A stretch of 51,508 nucleotides of DNA from Thraustochytrium sp. TN22 (GCA_013306675.1 JABLUY010000256.1:1-51508), one strand, 5' to 3'; counted from the first letter of the stretch, positions 38,084 through 47,496 are shown. Notes: a model not told the origin generated them from the letters alone. Numbers and translations: made by a program.

Positions 38084-39400
38084 TCAAAAGAGGTGCGAGC
38101 GACAGATGCGCATCCACTCTTGGACGCCCCGCGTCAAGAAGTGGTCCAGCCCTAGCGACTCGAGCATGATGCTCTCGGCCTGCTCGAAGAGCGCCAACGC
38201 CGCCCGCCACTCCTCCCGCGCGAGATGCAGCGTGCCTATGTTATTAAGCGTGGTGGCCACGTCGGGGTGCCGCGGCCCGAGGGCTTCCTTGCGGATCTCC
38301 AGCGCCTCCTCGTTGCACCGCAGCGCCTCGTCGAGCTCGTCTTGCTGATTCAGCAGGACGCTGACTTGGTTCATCGCGCGCCCCATCTCCTCCAGCTTGC
38401 TCTTGTCGTCGCTGAGGCCCTGGGCGCGGCCCGAACCTCGTTGCCGCTGCTGCCGCTGCAGCTGCTGCTGCCGCCGCTCCTCGATCTGGCGGCGCACGAG
38501 GGCGACCCGCTCGCGCGCGATGGCGGTGAGCCAGGCGCGCTGCTGGCCCTGGATCTTCATGTTCAGGGTCATGTAGCCGCCCTCGAGCTCGTTCACCGCC
38601 TTGTCGATCATCGCCTTGTCCTCGGCCTTCCAGCACTGGGCCTCGCGCATGTTCATGTTGCGGGCCATGATGGTCGCGATCTGGTCGACGTCGTCCAGCA
38701 GCTGCTCCATGAAGCGGTCCTCCTGGCCGGGCGCGTAGACCACCTCGACGCGCCGGCCGCTGCGCACGGCGCCGAAGATCTCCCAGACGCACCAGGCGCG
38801 GTGCAGCGGCGCGGGCTCGTCCCAGCGGTCGAAGAAGATGATGGCGCTTTCGAACTTGGTGATGGCCTCGTGCAGGCCGTTCGTCAGGATCTGCTCGCGC
38901 GCCTTCTGCTGCTCTTCGTCGGGTGTGTCCTTGCTGGTCAGCAGGGGCTGGTTGGCGCAGAAGACGTCCAGCCAGACGAAGACCTGGTCCGGGTCCTGGC
39001 CCTCGAACCGGCGCTTGAGCGCGCGCACCAGGTCGGCGAAGCGGCAGCGGCGCGCCTGGCTGACAAAGGTGCCCTGGAAGCGCTTGCCGACGGCTTGCGG
39101 GGCAACGTGCTTGAGGTAAAAGGCCGCGTTCTGGTCCGGCATTGCGAGGGCTAGCGGCATCACCGCGTGCTCGGCGATGTCCTCGGTGCTCCAGTCCTCG
39201 CGCGGCTTGGCGGCCACGTCGCGCTCCGACACCTCCACCTCGTCCGCGACGTAGGCGGCCTTGACGCGCAGGCGGCCGTCACCGAGGTCGGCCACGAGCT
39301 GGAGCGACGTCTCCTTGGCGATGGTGCCCTTGGCGAGGGCGCGCGTCGCGACCAGGAGCTGCACGTCCTCGGCGAGGGAGGCTGCCGTCGAGCACGCCAT
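38084..39400 (-). CDS. TPR protein with N-terminal alpha/beta sensor-like domain
   Basis: Product of 438 residues, function unknown. The N-terminal half (about 100-245) carries patterns shared, from memory, with many protist and algal TPR proteins labelled kinesin-light-chain-like: FVSQARRCRFADLVRAL, FVWLDVFCANQPLL, AIIFFDRWDEPAPLHRAWCVWEIFGAV. Relatives usually read FVSH-x-W where this has FVSQAR, so that site may have decayed. Residues about 300-345 are Arg/Gln-rich coiled coil. The C-terminus (about 340-425) holds two tetratricopeptide repeats of the kinesin-light-chain type (LDEALRCNEEALEIRKEALGP; REEWRAALALFEQAESIML). A TIR-like or NLR-like sensing role is possible by analogy, but unproven. 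The start ATG at 39400 gives a plausible N-terminus. Intronless. Confidence 0.7.
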   Translation of the reverse strand: MACSTAASLAEDVQLLVATRALAKGTIAKETSLQLVADLGDGRLRVKAAYVADEVEVSERDVAAKPREDWSTEDIAEHAVMPLALAMPDQNAAFYLKHVAPQAVGKRFQGTFVSQARRCRFADLVRALKRRFEGQDPDQVFVWLDVFCANQPLLTSKDTPDEEQQKAREQILTNGLHEAITKFESAIIFFDRWDEPAPLHRAWCVWEIFGAVRSGRRVEVVYAPGQEDRFMEQLLDDVDQIATIMARNMNMREAQCWKAEDKAMIDKAVNELEGGYMTLNMKIQGQQRAWLTAIARERVALVRRQIEERRQQQLQRQQRQRGSGRAQGLSDDKSKLEEMGRAMNQVSVLLNQQDELDEALRCNEEALEIRKEALGPRHPDVATTLNNIGTLHLAREEWRAALALFEQAESIMLESLGLDHFLTRGVQEWMRICRSHLF

Positions 39401-40355
39401 CGAGCACGGCGGAGACGGCGCCCAGGCTGATGCTGCGCTAGTCGACGATCCTCTTCTCCTCCGCGGCGTACTTCGCGCTGAGGCGGCGGCGGTCTAGGCT
39501 GCGGCGCGCGCTGTCGCGCGCGCGCGACAGAACGGACGGCATCGCGGCGGTGCAGCGCGAGCGCCTGAGAGCGGGCTCTGCTGCACCTTCAAGCGCCTGC
39601 AAGCGCCTGCAGTTCTGCCCAACTGCAAAGTAACCAGGAATTCATTTGCAGGCGTCCTGGCCGAGCCTCCTGCGCGAAAGTAGCCAGGACCGCCCGCGCC
39701 ACTGCAGGCGGTAGTACTACACGGACTCATTCACATCAGCATTGCCTCCGAGTCACACCACGCCACGCATCCGCATCGCACGCGTATCACATCGCATCGC
39801 ATCGCATCGCATCGCATCGCTTCGCTTCGCATCGCAAATTGCATTGCATTGCATTGCATTGCATCGCCCGGCCAGTCCTTCCTGTGCACATCCCAGGTGG
39901 TCTGGACGCGTGCGTGCAGTGCTTGGCCGAAGCGGTCCAGCAGGCTCAAGACGCCCCAGGAGAGTGCCACGGGACGAGTCCTCGGCGGCTGTAATTACTA
40001 GGAATTCTACGTGCAGCGCCGCCGCGCATGCTGGATTGATCGGTATTTTGGTGCTCGACGACACTCATCTCATCCCCACTCCAAAACGTCGGACGATGAG
40101 AAGAGGCGAGATCAGCGACGAGGCAAAACCCTTCGGATCGGATCAAGCTCGCGCGCGTCGCGGCATTCCTGCAGGCGGCGGCGGCGGCGGCGTGCTCGTG
40201 TGCTCGTGCTCACGCTCGCGCTCGTGCTGACCGTGACGGTCGCGGCGGCGGTGCGTGGCGAGCGCCTCGGCATTGACGGCGGCCTCGGCATCGTCTGCGA
40301 CGTCGCGGACGCGTAGGAGCTCGCGGAGGAGGCGGAGCGCGACAGGAGCGGCGAG
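39401..40355. other. Divergent intergenic region
   Basis: About 955 bp between the TPR gene (minus) and HIBADH (plus), so it should hold both promoters. It contains ATCGC and ATTGC pentanucleotide repeats, a CAAGCGCCTG direct repeat (39589-39610) and a hydrophobic-coding plus frame just before the HIBADH ATG that ends in a TAG at 40315. That frame might be a short upstream ORF. Confidence 0.4.
39791..39864 (+). repeat. ATCGC and ATTGC pentanucleotide repeats
   Basis: Six ATCGC units (39791-39820), two TTCGC, one ATCGC, then about five ATTGC units. The two arrays differ by a single C-to-T change per unit, which suggests a substituted unit was amplified in its own right. Confidence 0.9.
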
Positions 40356-41282
40356 ATGGCGGCCGTGAAGGTGGGCGTGATCGGCCTGGGCAACATGGGG
40401 CTCCACATGGCCATGAACGTGCTGAAAAAGGGCGGCGGCGGCGTGGTGGGCTACGACGTGGCGACCTCGGCCATGGAGAAGCTGCGTGCCGAGGGCGGAT
40501 CGACGGCGTCGTCGCCAGCGGAGGTGGCGGAGCAGTGCGACGCGGTCATCACGATGCTGCCGAACAACGACATCGTGCGCAAGGCGTACTTGGGCGAAGA
40601 GGGCGTGCTGCGCACGCTGGCCAAGGGGTCGCTTTGCATCGACTCGAGCACGATCGACCCGATGGTGGCGCGCGCGGTGTGCGAGGAGACGGCGGCGCGC
40701 GGATCGGCCTTTGTGGACGCGCCCGTTTCGGGCGGCGTGGGCGGCGCCGAGGCCGGCACGCTCACCTTCATGGTGGGCGCGCCGGAGGCGGACTTTGAGC
40801 GCTGCAAGCCGGTGCTCTCGCTCATGGGCAAGAACATCGTGCACTGCGGCGACGTTGGCACGGGCCAGGTCGCCAAGCTGTGCAACAACATGGTACTGGC
40901 CGTGTCCATGCTCGGCGTCAGCGAGGCCATGAACCTCGGCTCTCGCCTCGGCATGGACCGCAAGAAGCTCGCCGGCATCATGAACACGTCCACGGCGCGC
41001 TGCTGGAGCAGCGATACCTACAACCCGGCGCCCGGCGTCATGGACGGCGTGCCGGCCTCCCGCGACTTTGAGGGTGGCTTCGGCTCGGCGCTCATGCTCA
41101 AGGACCTCGGCCTTGTCACGGACGCCGCCAAGAAGATTGGCGTGCCCGTGCCCATGGGCTCCAACGCCCACGCCTTTTACCAGCTCCTCGTTGCGCAGGG
41201 CTACGGCAAGAAGGACTTTGGCGTCGCCTTTCGTTTCCTCGGCGGCACCGACAAGGATGAGGACTCGCGCAGCCCTATTTGA
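40356..41282 (+). CDS. HIBADH: 3-hydroxyisobutyrate dehydrogenase family
   Basis: NAD-dependent beta-hydroxyacid dehydrogenase, most like 3-hydroxyisobutyrate dehydrogenase of valine breakdown. The 308-residue product is normal length: VGVIGLGNMGLHMA at the N-terminus (Rossmann GxGxxG), FVDAPVSGGVGGAEAGTLTFMVG for the substrate region, GTGQVAKLCNNM with catalytic Lys174, and RDFEGGFGSALMLKDL in the helical domain. No mitochondrial presequence is visible at this ATG (context gcgagATGg), though animal enzymes are mitochondrial; a 5' exon may be missing. Related beta-hydroxyacid dehydrogenases (GLYR, tartronate semialdehyde reductase) are alternatives. The last 52 codons and 3' flank are the first copy of a 346-bp tandem array. 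Confidence 0.9.
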   Translation: MAAVKVGVIGLGNMGLHMAMNVLKKGGGGVVGYDVATSAMEKLRAEGGSTASSPAEVAEQCDAVITMLPNNDIVRKAYLGEEGVLRTLAKGSLCIDSSTIDPMVARAVCEETAARGSAFVDAPVSGGVGGAEAGTLTFMVGAPEADFERCKPVLSLMGKNIVHCGDVGTGQVAKLCNNMVLAVSMLGVSEAMNLGSRLGMDRKKLAGIMNTSTARCWSSDTYNPAPGVMDGVPASRDFEGGFGSALMLKDLGLVTDAAKKIGVPVPMGSNAHAFYQLLVAQGYGKKDFGVAFRFLGGTDKDEDSRSPI

Positions 41283-41346
41283 CGAAGATGAAGGAACAGA
41301 AAAGAAGAGGCAGAGAAGAAAAAGCGCAGCTTGCTTCCTTTGATGA

Positions 41347-41628
41347 ATGGTCGATCGGTCAGAGGGCCGCTCATGCGCATTCAATTCGAAACATGACGTG
41401 AGAGTCATGCTTGATTTGGGTATCGGCGGCACCCAGTCGGCCTGGCGGGACAGCGACGCTTGCAAGCAGGCCGCCAAGAAGATTGGCGTGCCCGTGCCCA
41501 TGGGCTCCAACGCCCACGCCTCTTACCAGCTCCTCGTCGCGCAGGGCTACGGCAAGAAGGACTTTGGCGTCGCCTTTCGTTTCCTCGGCGGCACCGACAA
41601 GGATGAGGACTCGCGCAGCCCTATTTGA
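41347..41628 (+). pseudogene. HIBADH C-terminal fragment, copy 2
   Basis: A 93-codon open frame from an ATG in the former 3' flank through the last 52 codons of HIBADH (AAKKIGV to SRSPI) and its stop. It lacks the Rossmann domain and catalytic lysine, so it cannot be an enzyme. A duplication product, not a gene, unless expression is shown. Confidence 0.8.
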
Positions 41629-41692
41629 CGAAGATGAAGGAACAGAAAAGAAGAGGCAGAGAAGAAAAAGCGCAGCTTGCTTCCTTTGATGA

Positions 41693-41974
41693 ATGGTCGA
41701 TCGGTCAGAGGGCCGCTCATGCGCATTCAATTCGAAACATGACGTGAGAGTCATGCTTGATTTGGGTATCGGCGGCACCCAGTCGGCCTGGCGGGACAGC
41801 GACGCTTGCAAGCAGGCCGCCAAGAAGATTGGCGTGCCCGTGCCCATGGGCTCCAACGCCCACGCCTCTTACCAGCTCCTCGTCGCGCAGGGCTACGGCA
41901 AGAAGGACTTTGGCGTCGCCTTTCGTTTCCTCGGCGGCACCGACAAGGATGAGGACTCGCGCAGCCCTATTTGA
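41693..41974 (+). pseudogene. HIBADH C-terminal fragment, copy 3
   Basis: The same 93-residue frame as copy 2, with the same encoded protein. The open frame is intact in both copies, pointing to recent duplication rather than to selection. Confidence 0.8.
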
Positions 41975-42378
41975 CGAAGATGAAGGAACAGAAAAGAAGA
42001 GGCAGAGAAGAAAAAGCGCAGCTTGCTTCCTTTGATGAATGGTCGGTCGGTCGGTCAGTGGGTCGGTCAAGCGCACTCGATTCGAATCAAGACGTGAGAG
42101 ACATGCTTGATTTTGGTATCGGCGGCACCTAGTCGGCCTGGCGGGACAGCGACGCTTGCTAGCAGGGCCTGGTTGGTTGATTGGTTGGTGTGTCCCAACA
42201 TGTACTCGCAAGACTTGCTTGCGTGCTCCGCTGGCAAAGGCTCACTCGCTGTCCGCTCTATGCGTGCGCCCCGCTCCCATTTGAGATCTCCTCGCGCAAA
42301 AGTTGCTTGCGCGACTTGCGCGGCGTCCCGCTTGGCAAAGGCTCACTCGCCGCCGCTGTCCACGCCACGTGCACCTTC

Positions 42379-44181
42379 TCAAAGCTGGTATGAAGGCGCC
42401 GGAGGCGCGGAGGGGGCGCCGCCCGGCGCCGCGGGCGCACCGACGGGGACAGCATACGGCGCGTCGACCTCGTCGGCCTGGTCCGTGTTGAGCATGCGCT
42501 GCGAGCGCTCCACCGCGAGGTGGCGGCGCGAGGGCTCCTGCGGCGTGTTGGGGCGAATGCCCTTGGAGGCCATGTACGAGACGAGCTGCTCGGGGATCTC
42601 GGCCAGGACCTCGCGCGCCAGCGCCGTGTAGTGCTGGTCGCCGAACTTGCGGAACGGTACGAACTGCACGATATCGCGCGACATGGTGCGGCCGTTGGCA
42701 CGCAGCGGGACGTCGTCCGCGTCGAGTGTCTCCATGTTGGTAAAGTCGGCGCCGCCAACGCCGACGATGACGATGGAGAGCGGCAGATCCGACCCGTGTA
42801 CAATCTGCTCAATGGAGGAGCTCATGTCGTTGATGACGCCGTCCGTGATGATGAGCAGCACAGTGTAGCTCTGCGTGGATTGCGTGCAGTGCTCGGCCGC
42901 GTACGCGTTGGCCTTGGCGAGCAGCGGCGTGAAGAGCGTGGGGCCATGCAGGCTGACGACGTCAAAGGCGTTGCGGTAGGCGTTCATGACGCCCGGGATG
43001 CCGTCCACCTCGGGCGTGGTCTCGTCAAAAGTGAGCGGGAAGCAGTGGTGCACCTTGCCGGAGATGGCGCCGCCAAAGCCAAAGACCGGGATCTTGCCGT
43101 CCGAGTCGTACTCTTGCAAGATCTCGCCCACCGAGACGATGACGCGCTGGTACTCGTTAAGCTGGTTCACGTTGGACATGCTTTGCGAGAAGGCCGCGCC
43201 CTGATAGTGCAGCGACTGCGGCACCGAAACGGCGCCGTTGGACGCAGTAAAGTCGATTCCGATGAGCAGGTTCAGCTCGCAGCCGCCGCGGATGTAGTCC
43301 AGGAAACTGAAGCGCTTCTCAATGGCCGCGTGCCGCACCACAAAGGTGCCGGAGCCCTTGTACTTGTGGCCCTTCTTCTCGCGCAACGTCGGGTGCTCCA
43401 GCGTGAAGGAGCGGTCCGTCTGCAGCGCGCGCAGGGCTGCGGTGAACTCACCGATGAGCTCGTGCGACCCGTTCGAGTTCCAGTCGTACACGCGCACCAA
43501 CAGCGGCCGATCTAGGTCGCCGTTGCACAGCACCTGCACCGGCAGCTTGACCGGCTTCCACACCGGATTGAGCTCCTTGAGAATGTGCTCGCTCTCCCAG
43601 ACCTTGACGAAGGCGCCATCCTCACGCGAGCGCGAGATGGTCACGAAGGGGTCCGAGTGCCCGAAGCCGAACCAGTTCTTGCGGTCCAGCCCACTGGCCG
43701 CGAACTGGAGGTGCGCCAGGTCCTTGCACGAGGCGACCTCCTCGCCGCGCACGATGATGCGCCCGTGCACGCGGTTGTCCTTCGGCGCGCGCAGCTCCGC
43801 GCTCCACGTGGACCCGCGCGCGCCCATGACGGACGCCAGCGTCGTGTTGGCCGCGCCGATGAAGTCATGCTTGCTCAGGTCCTCCTCCTCCGCGTCCCTG
43901 TCGTACACCTCAAAACGCAGGTACTGCTGCACCTCGAACTGGTAGCGCATCAGCACCTGGTCCGGGAACTGCGGATTCAGGTTGTCCCAGATCGTCTTGG
44001 TCCGGAAGAACTCCTTCCACGGCACGTCCGTGCGCTCGCGCACGTACACCACCACGAACGGGTCGCTCTTGGACAGGAGATCCATATTGCGCAGGCCAGC
44101 GCAGCTCACGAAGAGCTCCACCTGCGAGCTCAGCGCGCCCATGCCGCCGCCCTCCACGATGGTAGCCACCGGCACCGACAT
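42379..44181 (-). CDS. Copine (C2A-C2B-vWA)
   Basis: Calcium-dependent phospholipid-binding protein that moves to membranes when Ca2+ rises. The 600-residue product has C2A (about 15-135: LFVSCAGLRNMDLLSKSDPFVVVY), C2B (about 150-280: AASGLDRKNWFGFGHSDPFVTI) and the copine vWA domain (about 300-530: NLLIGIDFTASNGA with the metal-site DxTxS, then VFGFGGAISGKVHHCFPL, LLIITDGVINDM). The Asp pairs of the Ca2+ loops (SDPF; YDRD; YDWN) are seen. The C-terminal 60 residues are Pro/Ala-rich and disordered. The start ATG at 44181 gives MSVPVATIVEGGG, and the length suits the family. Intronless. Its 3' end faces the HIBADH repeat array. Confidence 0.95.
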   Translation of the reverse strand: MSVPVATIVEGGGMGALSSQVELFVSCAGLRNMDLLSKSDPFVVVYVRERTDVPWKEFFRTKTIWDNLNPQFPDQVLMRYQFEVQQYLRFEVYDRDAEEEDLSKHDFIGAANTTLASVMGARGSTWSAELRAPKDNRVHGRIIVRGEEVASCKDLAHLQFAASGLDRKNWFGFGHSDPFVTISRSREDGAFVKVWESEHILKELNPVWKPVKLPVQVLCNGDLDRPLLVRVYDWNSNGSHELIGEFTAALRALQTDRSFTLEHPTLREKKGHKYKGSGTFVVRHAAIEKRFSFLDYIRGGCELNLLIGIDFTASNGAVSVPQSLHYQGAAFSQSMSNVNQLNEYQRVIVSVGEILQEYDSDGKIPVFGFGGAISGKVHHCFPLTFDETTPEVDGIPGVMNAYRNAFDVVSLHGPTLFTPLLAKANAYAAEHCTQSTQSYTVLLIITDGVINDMSSSIEQIVHGSDLPLSIVIVGVGGADFTNMETLDADDVPLRANGRTMSRDIVQFVPFRKFGDQHYTALAREVLAEIPEQLVSYMASKGIRPNTPQEPSRRHLAVERSQRMLNTDQADEVDAPYAVPVGAPAAPGGAPSAPPAPSYQL

Positions 44182-44549
44182 GCTGCCTCGCGCCCTCCTC
44201 TTCTCGCCGCCGCCGGCGACCTCCGAGCACTGGCAGGGGTGGTCCTAGTAGTACTCGAGCTCCGCCGAGCTGAGGCCCACGCACCCCGCGGCTTGCGATC
44301 TGCCGTTTAGCTGCGCGGCTGGGCCTCGGGGCTCCACGTCCTCCGGGACGCGCCTGCGCCGTTGCGGAACCCTCGGCCGCAGCGCCTGCGCAGCCGCTCC
44401 CGCGCGCGCGCGAAAGGGACTCTGCACGGAGCCGGCGTCAAGCGATTCCCCGCATCCGTTCTTTCGTTCTGCTCCAAAGGCCGAGAACGCCCTGGAACCG
44501 GGAACAAACGGAACAAACGAACGCAGGCCGGGCTGGGCCTTGCCGTGCC
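44182..44549. other. Copine upstream region
   Basis: About 370 bp between the copine start and the possible end of the nuclease-kinase gene. Nothing recognisable beyond GC-rich sequence. Confidence 0.35.
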
Positions 44550-47411
44550 TCATAGCGGGCGGCAGGATCTGGCGCGTAGCGGTGCGTTTGGCCTCGGTAA
44601 ACCGACCATCCGATCAAGAAAGGCCGACGAACGAATCAGGAGAGGATGGCCATCGTCGAGGCGCTGCCAGAGTGCGCGGACATCGGCAGGGTGGCGCGGC
44701 TCATTCATTCTGATGGACAGCACGGACGTGGCGGCCTCCTCCAGTGTGTTCGCCAAGCTCGTGGAGCGCGACGTCGAAGGCGCGCTGATTGTCGCGTGGC
44801 ACGTTTCGAGCATTTTCAAGCCTCGAAATAGACATCGGTTGGCGTTTCGAGCTTCGTCACGGGCGAAAAAGATGCCGTGGATGGCCTCCTCGAGCTCGAG
44901 TATCTCGTCGGCGCGGGCAAGCCTCGGAATAGACATCAGTTGGCGTTCGAGCTTCGTCACGGGCGAAAAAGATGCCGTGGATGGCCTCTTCGAGCTCGAG
45001 CATCTCGTCGGTGCGGGCGGCCTCGTTGCAGCGGCGGGTGGTGGCGCGGCCCAGGTCGATGAGCTTGACGGCGCCGGCGTCGTTGATGACGACGTTGCGC
45101 AACGCCACGTCCCCGTGCAGCCAGCCGTGGGCGTGGAGCGCCGCGAGGGCGACCTTGGCGCGCGCCACGAGCTCGGCGGCGGCAGCCTCCGGGTTGTCGG
45201 CGCCAGGAAGGAGAGCCCTGGCCTTGGCGCGGCCCAGCGGGCTAGCGAGGCTGGCGCCCTCGAGTGTAATGGCCATGACGCGCAGGTCGAAGTAGCGCGC
45301 GAGCGCGGAGCAGACGAGGTCGGGGATGGCCTTGCCCTGCAGCGACTTGAGGGCGCGGTACACCTTGATCTCGTGATCCAGCTCCTCGCGGTACGCGCAG
45401 CAGTGCGAGTCGGCCTCGTCTTCGCCGATGTCCAGCGCCTTGACAAAACACTTGCGGCCGAACACCTCCATGTCCACGTAGCCGAGGCCGTAGCCGCCAA
45501 GCACCTCAAACTTTGCGCCCGGGTGGCCGGCAAAATCCAAGGTGCACGTAGTCTCGCTTCCGTCTCTGGCAGCTTCAGGGCTACTGCTGTTGATGTTGCT
45601 GCTGCTGTTGTTGTTGAAGCTGCTAGAGCTGCTACTGCTGCTGCTACTGCTGCTGCTGGCACCGGCGTCATTGTCACGAACTCCGACAAAACGCAAGGGC
45701 GCAGTCGGCGAGCGCAGGCTCGCGGTGTCCCCCGACGGCAGATCAGCGGACGAGCTGTTGTCACCCGCGCCATCGAATTTTGCATTCTCCTCATCCTCGT
45801 TGCTAGGGTCGCGCTCGAGCACCGTGTTGCGTGCCATGTAGGCGCTCACGTCATGTGCAGTCTCAAGGGTCGTGACCCACTCCCTGTTGACACCATCCTC
45901 CCCGCCGGCGCGCGAAGCAAAGTTCTCGATAAAGTCTTGGGCGGCCAGATGCGTCACGTAGAGCGCGACGGCCGCGAAGTTGAGCTTTCCCGGGTTCTCG
46001 TGGCCCACCGTGGCCTGGTTCATGAAAAAGGCATCCGAGACGCTAATCGTGCGCTTCGCGTTCTCGCGCTTCAGAAGGAATGCCAGGGTGCCATCCGACA
46101 CACAGGCGTACCTCGTGCGAGTGGCGCACATGTACATTTGCGCAATCACATTCCTCACCGTGGGAACCCTCGTTGCGCTCCTTGGAAACTCCTGCGAGGC
46201 GGGAGGCTGAGCAACTCGCTCAGCCGATGGCCTGGCCACGGACCCTAGCGCGAAGTCCTCCGGGGAGATGGCTCCGAGAGTCTTGTTTGTTTGAAACTCC
46301 TAGCACATCACAGCGCGCCGGCGCATGTACAGTCTCAGCGCAGCCAACCTGTCGTAGTCCTCATCGTTCTGGCCAGGTGCTTCTTCTCGGATTGTGCTCT
46401 CTAGGGCCGGCCCGACGCTCTCTTCGTCAAGCTCTGTATCGGACGAATACGTTCCGGCGAACACGAACATGGCCGGCGTAAGCGCAGGCCGTTGGCGAGA
46501 AACAAGCGTTGCTTCGTGCTCTTGGAAAAGGCGAGTAGGACCCGCCTGCTCCTTTTCTGGAACTTCATGCGAGCAAGACGCTGGAATTATGCCAGCACTG
46601 CTGGCGGCATGAGGCCCTTGTTTATGAGCGTCCAAACAACCAGGTGCATCGCGTTAAACATGGACCAGCTCGGTCACATCGGTCCACTGGGGCTTACCGG
46701 CCCCAACAATGCCGAGCACCTGCGGCCGCGCGTCCAGTGCCTTGATGTTCGTTGAGTCTAATGACTTAAAATCGTCCGCAGCGATGGTCCATCTGTTGAT
46801 TTGCACAGGAGCAAAGAACCACGCCGAGTGCGTGGTCCCCTGGGGGCCACCAGACCTTTTCGGCGCATCCGTGACGGGCGTCGCGCTCGTGGAGGCCTGG
46901 CAACGGCCGCTGGGCCGAGCCCTTCGCCACGTTCCTCGGTCCGGCGCGTCTTCGGGTTCGACGAGCTGGAGATGAGCGCTCTGTACCGCGAGCTGCACAT
47001 CGACGGCAGGTAGCTCACATCACTGATCTCCACGGCCCAATGCTCACGGAGGGGCGCCCATTGTTCGTAAATCCTCGTCATGCGGATTTCGTAGAGCCTA
47101 TTGAGGGCCGCTTTTTCATCACGTTTAAGATTGCCGTTCTTCACGAACTCGTCCAGCTGTTCCAGCTCTCTGTGCGAGAGGAGCATGTCGCATGCATCCC
47201 GACTGCAGCGCCTCAGGTCTCGCGGCGCGTGGGCCGGCTCCTCCAAACACTGCTTGATCATGCTTGCCTCCTCCGGGGAGAGACCCGTCGCGGATTGAAG
47301 CTCTTGCAGCGCCTTGTGACGTGCCCGGTCAGCGTCCTGCTCATCCCTAGCCCCGTTCTCCGCGTCGAGGTCCTCCCTCTCCTCTTGCCTCGGCGCCGGC
47401 GCCGACGACAT
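44550..47411 (-). pseudogene. Crinkler/FunK1-like nuclease-kinase gene, disrupted
   Basis: Minus-strand coding signal spread over several frames. The longest part (46302 to 44857) contains a restriction-nuclease-like stretch with pattern VIAQMYMCATRTRYACVSDG and LLKR...ISVSDAFF. Next come a Ser run and a small kinase-like domain with a catalytic loop of form HGD-x4-N (HGWLHGDVALRN) and DLG in place of DFG. Upstream lie an N-terminal frame (47411 to about 46990) and a segment (46998-46654) with PQWTDV, then NAMHLVVWTLINKG in a third frame. A single in-frame TAG (46300) and at least two frame changes lie between the parts. GT-AG introns could explain some of them (a GTAAGC donor lies near 46695), but decay is as likely. 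This nuclease-plus-kinase combination is known in Crinkler-type effectors and fungal FunK1 proteins. Known families act on host or rival cells; its role here is unproven. Confidence 0.55.
44819..45018 (-). repeat. 100-bp tandem duplication in the kinase 3' end
   Basis: Two direct copies (44819-44918 and 44919-45018) encode the LELEEAIHGIFFARDEAR region. One has a 1-bp indel (GGCGTTTCGAG against GGCGTTCGAG). Because 100 is not a multiple of three, the second copy is read out of frame and the protein ends at 44857, while the older frame stays open to 44550. Confidence 0.9.
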
Positions 47412-47460
47412 ATTGGCCGCAGCCGTGCGCCGCCGCGCCACGTCCCCGCCGCGCCCCGCC

Positions 47461-47496
47461 CCTCACTCTCTCTCTCTCTCGCGCGCGCGCGTGCGG
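47461..47496. repeat. CT and CG dinucleotide runs
   Basis: A (CT)n run followed directly by (CG)n, upstream of the nuclease-kinase fragment. Non-coding. Confidence 0.7.

Larger units (their letters stand above)
41124..42165 (+). repeat. 346-bp tandem triplication of HIBADH 3' end
   Basis: Copy 1 (41124-41469) starts at the GCCGCCAAG codons of HIBADH and runs through its stop and 3' flank. Copy 2 is 41470-41815 and copy 3 is 41816-42165. Copies 2 and 3 share changes absent from copy 1 (Phe to Ser in NAHAFYQ, GTT to GTC), so one was copied from the other. Copy 3 has an expanded GGTC run and more drift in its flank. Confidence 0.96.

Noticed and set aside
41124-42165. HIBADH 3' copies as alternative terminal exons
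   Set aside because: A CAG does precede each extra copy like an acceptor, but the main gene has no GT donor at the matching point, so ordinary alternative splicing is not supported.
39791-42165. CRISPR-like repeat array
   Set aside because: The repeats are either pentanucleotides or full 346-bp tandem units, with no unique spacers, and the genome is eukaryotic.
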